From: Thraustochytrium sp. TN22
Taxonomy: Eukaryota > Sar > Bigyra > Thraustochytrida > Thraustochytriidae
Reading direction: 5' to 3'
DNA length: 24,857 nt
Assembly (NCBI GenBank): GCA_013306675.1
Contig: JABLUY010000373.1
Location: forward strand, 1 to 24,857
Shown: piece after piece, positions 1 through 6,713 of the stretch
Layout of the letters: each line of letters starts with the position of its first letter
Position numbering within the stretch: position 1 is the first letter of the stretch
Translations under genes and position numbers: made by a program
The notes under the pieces: model-generated
Seen by the model: only the letters and a program-made list of their open reading frames with translations
Told to the model about the DNA's origin: nothing
The model's database searches: none

Positions 1-1019
1 AGCCGCCGCCTCCTGCCTCCTGCCGCCGCGCTGCGCCGCGCTGCGCCGCGCTGCGTGCGCTCCGCGCGGGCGCGGCGGTCTGCCGCGGGGCCGCGCGCCG
101 CCGGGCTCGGGCTTTGATTCAAACTGCTCGCTTGATCGGCGGCCTCTTGGAGCGCGCGGGTAACGTCCACGCGGCGCGCGCGCCTTACGCGCGGCGGTTT
201 GCGCCCGCCCGCCTGCTCCGCGCGCCGGGACGCCCGCGCCCCGTCGCGCGCGCTAAGGCGGGTACGGGCGCGGGGACTTGGACGGGGACGGCCTCGAGGG
301 CTGGGAGAGCGTCGCCGAGGGGGGCGCCATGCAGCGCGAGAGGGAGGGGGCCAAGGGAGGTCGGGCTGCGATGGTTTCGGCTCCTGGAGGCGCTGTCCCG
401 GCCTGCTGGCGCAGTTTGGCGGGGGTGGGCGGGGCCTGGCAAGGCCGTGCGACACCAAGCAGCGTGAAGATGGATGGCATCATGGCACAGATCAAGTGCT
501 GCCTGCAAGAGAGAGAGAGAGGGAGAAGATGTAGAGACGAGAGCACAATACCATGGTAGTTGAAAGAATTCGTTGTCCATACGAGCTTGCTCCCCTCCGA
601 GATGCACCGATGGGAGTCCGCAATGCGGTTCAAGATCAGAATGGCGTGCCAGGCGAGCTCAGACGCGAAGACTTCCTCAGAGTCAGGAGCGCGACGGCGA
701 AGTCGGCAGCTTTTGATGGCAGTCGTTGGCCCTCGGGCCTTTGAGAAGTAGCAAGGTAAGCGGCCTGGCGAGAAGTGACCAAAAGGCCCGTACGAGACGA
801 GGTCGCTCGCACGAACTAGCCCTCCGTCACCGTCAACGTCGCCGCCGCCTCCATCCAGCGGCCAGCGGCAAACCGCGAAGCGCGAGGCGCGCGGGCAGCG
901 ACGACGCGGCGTGGCGCGCGGGCTGCGCCGGCGCCCTGGCCGGCGCAGCAGGCCGGCGCAGTGGGCCGGGAGGCGGCGCAGGCGCAGGCGCCAAAGGCGG
1001 CACGCGCAGCGCCACCACC
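1..1019. other. GC-rich leader/upstream region of the sulfotransferase gene
   Basis: No convincing gene. The first 60 bases hold short tandem copies of a ctgcgccgcg unit, and 508-525 is a GA-rich simple repeat. A strong splice-donor match (AAG|GTAAG) lies at 755/756, and CAG acceptors such as the one ending at 858 follow, so a 5'-UTR intron of about 100 nt before the sulfotransferase start is possible. A short upstream ORF (ATG at 716, stop 749-751) precedes the donor. On the minus strand about 545-690 reads like protein (for example the stretch EVFASELAWHAILILNRIA) but has no clear start and runs into simple sequence. Confidence 0.5.
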
Positions 1020-2210
1020 ATGGTGGCCGCGGCGACGGCGACGGCGGCGCGGCGCCACAAGCCGCTGAGCGCGCTGGCGGTCATGATCCTCGCGCTGCTG
1101 GCGGCCGTGGGCGCGAGCGTGCTCATGGCCGCGCACATGGCCCTCGGGAGCACCGGAACGGGCCCTGGCGCCGGCGCCGTGGTCGTGGTGAACGCGGCGA
1201 CAGCGCCCACAACACTGCTGCGCCAGCCAGCGCCTCAGGTGCAAGTAACATTAGGTAGTTGGCCCAAACCCGGAGTCGAGCTCGAGCCCAATGATCCCAG
1301 GTCTGAGCCTGAGCCTGACACGAAATCCGTTCCTGAGCCCGAACCTGCGCTGGAGCAGGCGGCGAGGGAGGCAGGAGAGGACATGGAACTGTGCAGTGAG
1401 CCGCTCCAGCTCATGTCGCTGCAGCGGCCGCACGTCCGCGTGCAGCTGGCGTCGTTCCCAGGGTCCGGGAACACGTGGATCAGGCACGTAATCCAGCAGG
1501 GCACGCGCAGGCTGACGGGCAGCATGTACAGGGACGCGTCGCTGCTGAGCGTGTTTCCCATGGAGAAGGTGTACAACGAGTCAGTGGTGGTGATCAAGAC
1601 GCACTTCCCGTGCACGCGGTGCTGGCCGCACCCGAAGCGGCCAGACGCCTTCGTGCGCACCTATGCGTCCGGCGACGTGCCCCATGCCGCGCACACGCTC
1701 TACATTCTGCGGAGCCCCTTCGACGTGATCTTGGCCGAGTTTCAGCGCCTGCGCTCCAGCAACCACACGGGCAGCCTGGAGGCCGCTGCCTTCGAGCAGG
1801 CGGAGTGGACCGACTTCGCGCTGGACCGCGCCAAGGTGTGGGCTGCCCACGCCGACTACTACCTGGCCGAGCACACGGCCGGTCGCGCCTGGGTGGACCG
1901 CCGCGGCCGGCCCGTGACGCTATTCATCTTTGAGCACTTCGTCCGCACCTTCGAGCGCGAGACCGGAGACCTCATCGACAGCCTGCGCGCGCTACATGGT
2001 GCCGGCGAGATCGCGCCGACGCGAGCGGCGCTGGCCTGCATCGCAGCGGACCGCGCGGGCTCCTTCCAGCGCCCGGCGAAGCACCGCATCAACCCGTACT
2101 CGGCATCCGTAGCGGCGTCAATCTGCGCGATCGTCGCGCGCCACTGGCGCGAAGAGGACTGGGGCCCGTGCTCTGGCCAGATGCAGTGGCAGCGCACCAT
2201 CGCCATGTGA
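1020..2210 (+). CDS. WSCD-like type II membrane sulfotransferase
   Basis: Predicted to transfer sulfate from PAPS to a sugar or protein acceptor in the Golgi lumen. The 396-residue product has a short basic N-terminus, one hydrophobic anchor at about 16-42, a Pro/Glu/Asp-rich stalk at about 85-120, then a sulfotransferase fold. The 5'-phosphosulfate loop is FPGSGNTWIRH (146-156), followed by IKTHFP (192-197) and the 3'-phosphate-binding stretch LYILRSPFDVILAEFQR (227-243). This spacing and the PFDxILAEFxR form resemble the WSCD1/WSCD2 group rather than cytosolic sulfotransferases. N-glycosylation sequons are seen at NES (186-188) and NHT (248-250). The start at 1020 was chosen because its context (gccaccaccATGG) is an excellent Kozak match; the frame is open upstream but has no ATG. 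The acceptor cannot be inferred. The next gene converges on it after 172 nt. Confidence 0.85.
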   Translation: MVAAATATAARRHKPLSALAVMILALLAAVGASVLMAAHMALGSTGTGPGAGAVVVVNAATAPTTLLRQPAPQVQVTLGSWPKPGVELEPNDPRSEPEPDTKSVPEPEPALEQAAREAGEDMELCSEPLQLMSLQRPHVRVQLASFPGSGNTWIRHVIQQGTRRLTGSMYRDASLLSVFPMEKVYNESVVVIKTHFPCTRCWPHPKRPDAFVRTYASGDVPHAAHTLYILRSPFDVILAEFQRLRSSNHTGSLEAAAFEQAEWTDFALDRAKVWAAHADYYLAEHTAGRAWVDRRGRPVTLFIFEHFVRTFERETGDLIDSLRALHGAGEIAPTRAALACIAADRAGSFQRPAKHRINPYSASVAASICAIVARHWREEDWGPCSGQMQWQRTIAM

Positions 2211-2382
2211 CGGGGCGGGACGCGAGACTTGAAAGGATCTGCCTTCCTGCGCGAGCAAATCGCAAGTGTACCAGCTGGTCTTCGGGCGCCGGCGTGTTCA
2301 AGTATGGAAAATTCACGCTCCCTCCAGACCGCCCGGGCATACCAGCTCGCGAGACACCGTCCCCGGCTTCTTTTACACTCAA

Positions 2383-3309
2383 TTACATCGGGGAAACTTG
2401 CTTGTATGTGATAGCTACGTCGAGTGACTTGCAGATGCGCTTGCACTCCGCGGATGGCTCGGCGCCGAAGAGCACCAGGCGTGGCCGCTTGCCCGTGGCC
2501 TTGCCGTAGCACAGCGCCTGGCCCACGCCGTGCACCCAGTCCTGCGTCGGCTTGACTTCGATCACGGTGCTCTCCGTCTCGACGTCCGCGAAGCCCACGG
2601 AGTTCCTGGCCTCCGCGCGGCCGCCCGTGGAGGCCGCGATCTCATCTCGCACTCTATCGTGCTCGCTCTGCGACGCGCCGCGCTCCACCTGGCAGGCCGC
2701 GGCTGCTTCCTCGGCCTCCGCGAGCGCGAACGCTTTGGCCTCCGGGCTGGCGTACTTTTCGTAGGCCGAGTTCATGGCGAGCAGGATCGCCACGAAGGCA
2801 TCCCTGCGCGGCGACTGCATCGTCAGGAGCAGCCTCTGAGCGAAGTTGGGGGCCACGAAGGGATACTTGGTTGCGTGCCCAGCGCTCGACTTGATCTCGA
2901 GCACCTCGCCGTCCGTGCCGGGAATGGGGAAGGCAATATTGGATTCCAATCGGAATTCTTCGAACCTGCCCCCATTGTCCTTGGTTCCGAAGATCTCCGC
3001 CCGCGGCAGGAAGGCCCAGTCAATGCCCGTCCCGTGCTCGCTAAGTACATGGCGAATAAAATCGCGCTGGTGTTGACTGGTGCTCCAAGCCCTGCCAGCG
3101 ACGGCGGCGACGAGCATGGCAGGAACGCATTTGGTGCCCCTACGTTCCGGGTTGATGGCGAAGTTGGTGAGCCAGAGGAATGCGGTAATGAGCTCGCGCG
3201 GGGCGATGATCTCGCTCGAAAGCTGCTCGCACTGCGTGGTGGTGAGCCGGCCGAAGCGCTCGTTGAGCTCCTGGACCTCCTGGTCCGTGATGACGACGGG
3301 CTCGTCCAT
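2383..3309 (-). CDS. MSV199-like/PD-(D/E)XK nuclease-like protein, copy A
   Basis: Not a recognised housekeeping gene. The 308-residue product has an N-terminal alpha-helical part. Its middle (about 135-185) looks like the end of the MSV199/antirepressor-type DNA-binding domain of large DNA viruses, with the pattern APNFAQRLLL...AILLAMNSAYEKY. The C-terminal nuclease-like core has Asp242, the Glu251-Val-Lys253 ExK pair and a following Gln264, in the motif EVKPxxxWxHGxGQA. The plus-strand neighbour has the same motif, so the two are paralogs in divergent orientation. The frame also offers an ATG at 3396, whose extra 29 residues are coded by the GTL-type repeat; the ATG at 3309 has a better Kozak context (A at -3, G at +4). 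The gene looks whole. A virus-derived or selfish-element origin is inferred; activity on DNA is untested. Confidence 0.65.
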   Translation of the reverse strand: MDEPVVITDQEVQELNERFGRLTTTQCEQLSSEIIAPRELITAFLWLTNFAINPERRGTKCVPAMLVAAVAGRAWSTSQHQRDFIRHVLSEHGTGIDWAFLPRAEIFGTKDNGGRFEEFRLESNIAFPIPGTDGEVLEIKSSAGHATKYPFVAPNFAQRLLLTMQSPRRDAFVAILLAMNSAYEKYASPEAKAFALAEAEEAAAACQVERGASQSEHDRVRDEIAASTGGRAEARNSVGFADVETESTVIEVKPTQDWVHGVGQALCYGKATGKRPRLVLFGAEPSAECKRICKSLDVAITYKQVSPM

Positions 3310-3355
3310 GCTGCTCTCCGGCCAGCGTTGCGCGTCTGCCGCTGGCGGCCGATCG

Positions 3356-3499
3356 AGCGTCCCAAGCGTCTTAAGTGTCCCAAGCGTCCCAAGCATCCAC
3401 GTGGAAGGCTGTTAGCCGTGCCAAGCCAGGCAATGAAGAATCAAACCCGAGCGTCTCGAGCGTCCCAAGCGTCCCAAGCATGCAACGTGGAAGGCTGTT
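3356..3499. repeat. Duplicated repeat in the divergent promoter region
   Basis: Two direct copies, about 3356-3412 and 3450-3499, lie between the divergent nuclease-like genes. Each begins with tandem 10-mers of the type agcgtcccaa and ends with a shared tail containing acgtggaaggctgtt. The last 38 or so bases agree at nearly every position, with one small gap. The left copy overlaps the alternative N-terminal extension of the minus-strand gene. They could be paired regulator-binding sites or the trace of a local duplication. Confidence 0.8.
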
Positions 3500-3546
3500 T
3501 GTCGAGACGGGGCCGTGGCAAAACCAAACCCCAGCACCGAGCAGCG

Positions 3547-4326
3547 ATGAGTGAGCGCGTGACCGAGGCGCTGCTGCGGGCGGCTGGAGTGGCCGCCTGC
3601 GACCTCGAGCAGGCCGACCAGCTCGCGCGCGTCCTCTGGGACCACGCGGGCGATGCCGACGATGCCTTCGTCATTGACATCGAGCTCGTCTGCGAGCTCT
3701 TGCAGCAGCGCAAGGAGAATGCACTGCGCGTCCTCAAGGGCGAGCGTGGCCACGGCCTCGCGGAGGACGTGGATTACCAGAAAATGCATTCACGCCCCGA
3801 GAGAAAGCCGCGCCGTGGCCGCAACAAGGTCACCTACATGCTGACAAGAAAAGGCTTGGTGAAGTTCCTGGCCAACAGCCGATGCCCTCAGGCACAGGCC
3901 TGGACCACGTTCCTGGTGAAGCTCGGGGTTGCGCATGCCGACGCCCTTGAAGACGAGGAGTGCTACCACCCGGAGCGCTACCACGTGCATCAGCGGCGCT
4001 GCGCGGATGAGCTCAGGCACGATCTCGAGGCGGCCGAGATGAAGGAAAGCAAGCACGACTGCGTGCGCGACAGACTGGCACGAGAGCTTGGTGGCGTTGC
4101 AGAGGCCCGTCTCTCGCATGGCGTCCGAGCTGACGTCTTGTGCTCGGACGTCGTGATTGAGGTGAAGCCCGTCGAAGAGTGGATGCACGGGATGGGCCAG
4201 GCGCAGGCGTACGCTTACTCTAGCAAGCGGCGCCCTCGGCTACATCTTCTGTCCAAACCGCCCGCCTTCGTCGAACCAGTGTGCAGGTCCCAGGGCGTAG
4301 AGCTCACCTGGGAGGCCGCTGCGTGA
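3547..4326 (+). CDS. MSV199-like/PD-(D/E)XK nuclease-like protein, copy B
   Basis: The 259-residue product has two recognisable halves. Residues about 42-126 match the MSV199/AntA-like pattern of poxviruses, iridoviruses and other large DNA viruses: IDIELVCELLQQRKENALR, then a VDY element, a basic loop, YMLTRKGLVKFL and a closing helix. Residues about 185-240 form a PD-(D/E)XK-like core with Asp196, Glu205-Val-Lys207 and Gln218, in the motif EVKPVEEWMHGMGQA shared with the divergent neighbour. A predicted DNA-binding module joined to a nuclease-like module suggests action on specific DNA, but this is inference. The start at 3547 has G at -3; an in-frame ATG at 3433 would add repeat-coded residues. 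The frame stays open upstream to 2530 only because it is antisense to copy A. The gene looks whole. Confidence 0.65.
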   Translation: MSERVTEALLRAAGVAACDLEQADQLARVLWDHAGDADDAFVIDIELVCELLQQRKENALRVLKGERGHGLAEDVDYQKMHSRPERKPRRGRNKVTYMLTRKGLVKFLANSRCPQAQAWTTFLVKLGVAHADALEDEECYHPERYHVHQRRCADELRHDLEAAEMKESKHDCVRDRLARELGGVAEARLSHGVRADVLCSDVVIEVKPVEEWMHGMGQAQAYAYSSKRRPRLHLLSKPPAFVEPVCRSQGVELTWEAAA

Positions 4327-4484
4327 GTGGCCCGGCTTCGTAGACCTAAGAAACAGAGATTAGATGATCTTGTTGTGACCGCCAGGGCCTGGCGAGGCCG
4401 CCGGTAGTGCGCCACCCCGCTCAGCTCAGCTCAGCTCACTCGCTCGCCCGCTGCGCGCGGCGCAGACAGACCTGAGTCGGAGGC

Positions 4485-4532
4485 GCGAGGGCGAGGGCGA
4501 GGGCGAGGGCGAGGGCGAGGGCGAGGGCGAGG
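4485..4532 (+). repeat. (GCGAGG) hexanucleotide repeat, about 8 units
   Basis: Perfect tandem hexamers, purine-rich on the plus strand, about 70 nt before the ATG of the nuclease-kinase gene and so probably in its 5' UTR or core promoter. A related (GAGCGC)n run inside the gene codes for the Arg/Glu stretch at residues 19-33. The G-triplets could form a quadruplex. Confidence 0.9.
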
Positions 4533-4602
4533 CGGCGGCAGGCGCACGCGGCGAGAGGCGCGCGCTCTGCGCCGCGCAGCGTAGCGAAGCGCGGCCGGCA
4601 GC

Positions 4603-6477
4603 ATGGGCAACATCTTCGGCGGCAAGGATCGCGAGTTGCAGCGTGCTCTCGAACGCGCCGAGCGCGCCGAGCGCGAGCGCGAGCGCGAGCGCGAGGCCCG
4701 GCTGGCGGCGGAAGAGGGCCGGCTGGCGGCGGAAGAGCGACTGCAGGAGGTGCTGAGACCCGTCTGGGAGCTCTTGGGCGGGGCGCTCTGCGGCCGCGTG
4801 CTCCGCGGGCGCGTGTCCTCCTCCACGCGCACGACGGCGCCGGGGCAGGTGGATCGCGACCGCTTCATACTGCCGCCCGAGGTCCGCCGCTGGAGTACTT
4901 TCGCGAGGGACATAGGCCTTCACCAGAACCAGACCAACGACCGGGTCGCAAACGTGGATGTCTGGCCCACCTACGGCACCCTCGATGCCGGAGTCAGCGA
5001 GGCGTCGCTTCTCAACAAAATGTCAATTCTTGTCTTCAACGGCACTCAAAAGTTCTTGAGAGAGGAGCTTCCGGCGCAAGCGATCGACTTCGAGCTCGAG
5101 AATGGAATCTGGTTAGGCGGCCGCGTGGACCTCAGCTGGACCCGCGCCGGCGCCGCGACGGATTCCTCGCTCGTCGCGCTCTCTACCAGGACGACGGTTG
5201 ACACGGAGAATTTGCGCAGCATCTTTGTTGTCCACGAGCACAAGGCCGGCATGGTATTCCCCTTCAGGGCAGTCTTGGAGAGGACCACGCGCAGCGGTAC
5301 GACGAGGCGCTATGAGATCAGCACCGATATCGTGTCTCTCTGGAACGATTACTCGAATGATGCAAGCAACTTCCGGCTCGTGGCTCCGATCGCGCAGACC
5401 TTCACGTACATGATCCAAATGGCGCTCAAGTACGCTGTATTGTCCACGACGATCCACACCTACTTTCTCAAGCGCGACAAGAATGGCACTCTCTTTGTAT
5501 CGCCCGTGTTCTCCGCCGAAACAGGCGGGCGCAGTTCGACGCGGCGCGCCTACCTGACTTTTCTGTTGCATGCGCTCGGCGACGAGGAGACCCAGGGCCT
5601 GGGGATCGACCAGGACGGCCCGCTCTATCAGTCCATGCGCAACGGCGAATACCGCGCTTTCGCCGACGCACTCGCCGACGTGGTCGTGCTCACGCGCGAT
5701 GTGCACAGGAGATTAGGAAGGACATTCGACGCCTTCGCGGAATACTGCCGAGATAACCTAAGTGACTGGGACCCGAGCGCGAACGCGCGATCGCGCGCGC
5801 GAGAGGATGTCCTGGCGCTGCTCCCGGTGGCGGCGGCTGACTTCGTCCTGCCGCTGCCCTCCGCCGGCAGCGAGTGCCTCCTGTGCGATAACTTCAAGCT
5901 CGTCGAACGGTCCAACACGATGGGCATCCCGATGGTGACCAAGAAGTGGTTCGGCCGCCTGATCCCGAAGCACGAGGGTGAGAACGATGCCGCGGACGAG
6001 GCCCTCCGGCGCGAGGCGAGCATGTACAAGCACCTGCGCGCGTTGCAAGGCGTGGCCATCCCGATGCTCGTCTTCGCGGGCCGTTGCGGGCCGGTGCACC
6101 GCTTGCTCGCTGTCTCCGACGAGGGCGACTCGCTGGAGTGCCTGCTCGACGGGCTGCTTGGCGGCGACGCGGCCGAGCAAGTGCAAGTGCACGCGGACGC
6201 AGAGACGGAGGCCCGCGAGCAGGCCCTGCTGGATAAGCACTTTGAAGCTGCCCGGTCCGCGCTCGCCCAGTTGCACGCCGCGCACGTGCTGCACGGCGAC
6301 GTTGCGCTTCGCAACATCGTCGTGCACCCCGAGCGCGGCGTCAAGTTCATCGACCTGGAGCGCGCCGCCGAGTCGCGCGACAAGGCATTGTTCGTTGCGG
6401 AGATGGAGGAGCTGGCGGCGATCTTTGGCCAATGCCACGCGGATCATCCCCCCTCCGCCAAGCGGCACTGCCACTGA
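4603..6477 (+). CDS. Crinkler-type PD-(D/E)XK nuclease plus protein kinase fusion
   Basis: The 624-residue product has three parts. Residues 8-52 are a charged Arg/Glu coiled coil after MGNIFGGK, a weak N-myristoylation candidate. Residues about 160-290 carry a PD-(D/E)XK nuclease core: Asp176 in GGRVDL, Glu212-His-Lys214 in VVHEHKAG, and a later helix with Gln265 in APIAQTFTYM. Residues about 440-610 form a compact eukaryotic-type kinase: HGDVALRN (564-571) is the catalytic loop with HGD in place of HRD, and IDLE with Asp584 is the metal-binding site. This nuclease-then-kinase order is characteristic of Crinkler-related (CR) effectors, a family published analyses link to transposons. No Crinkler header or secretion signal is seen. 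The start has a GCAGCATGG context. The stop lies 11 nt from the end of the converging small ORF of the recombinase unit. The gene looks whole. Confidence 0.75.
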   Translation: MGNIFGGKDRELQRALERAERAEREREREREARLAAEEGRLAAEERLQEVLRPVWELLGGALCGRVLRGRVSSSTRTTAPGQVDRDRFILPPEVRRWSTFARDIGLHQNQTNDRVANVDVWPTYGTLDAGVSEASLLNKMSILVFNGTQKFLREELPAQAIDFELENGIWLGGRVDLSWTRAGAATDSSLVALSTRTTVDTENLRSIFVVHEHKAGMVFPFRAVLERTTRSGTTRRYEISTDIVSLWNDYSNDASNFRLVAPIAQTFTYMIQMALKYAVLSTTIHTYFLKRDKNGTLFVSPVFSAETGGRSSTRRAYLTFLLHALGDEETQGLGIDQDGPLYQSMRNGEYRAFADALADVVVLTRDVHRRLGRTFDAFAEYCRDNLSDWDPSANARSRAREDVLALLPVAAADFVLPLPSAGSECLLCDNFKLVERSNTMGIPMVTKKWFGRLIPKHEGENDAADEALRREASMYKHLRALQGVAIPMLVFAGRCGPVHRLLAVSDEGDSLECLLDGLLGGDAAEQVQVHADAETEAREQALLDKHFEAARSALAQLHAAHVLHGDVALRNIVVHPERGVKFIDLERAAESRDKALFVAEMEELAAIFGQCHADHPPSAKRHCH

Positions 6478-6488
6478 TACTTCGCCAA

Positions 6489-6713
6489 TTACGTTACGAG
6501 CAAGTGTTGCTCTGCGGCAGCTGCCGCTGCGGCGGTGTCCTGTCCCTGGTCCTGAAATTTCGCGAGGAGGCAGACGACGCGCTTGTGCTTGTCGAACATG
6601 TTGAATACCTTTGCCTGTGCTTCGTCGAATCCGTCGCTCCTGTTCTTCTTCCTGATGGCGGCTTTGCTCTTGCGGAGTGTTTCCTGGTCGAGGATGTGCT
6701 CCCAGGTTGCCAT
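6489..6713 (-). CDS. Small charged ORF at the 3' end of the recombinase unit
   Basis: 74 residues starting MATWEHILDQETLRKSKAAI, helical and rich in Lys, Asp and Glu, ending in an Ala run. Its composition is protein-like, whereas the overlapping end of the longer recombinase frame (after about 6740) turns into Ser/Thr/Arg-rich shadow sequence. So the recombinase either ends in this frame, by a one-base shift or an unseen intron, or this is a separate small gene overlapping it. I do not recognise the family. The stop is 11 nt from the converging kinase gene. Confidence 0.45.
   Translation of the reverse strand: MATWEHILDQETLRKSKAAIRKKNRSDGFDEAQAKVFNMFDKHKRVVCLLAKFQDQGQDTAAAAAAAEQHLLVT

Noticed and set aside
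2530-3546. Upstream extension of the plus-strand MSV199-like ORF
   Set aside because: Antisense to the minus-strand paralog; the domain starts after the ATG at 3547.
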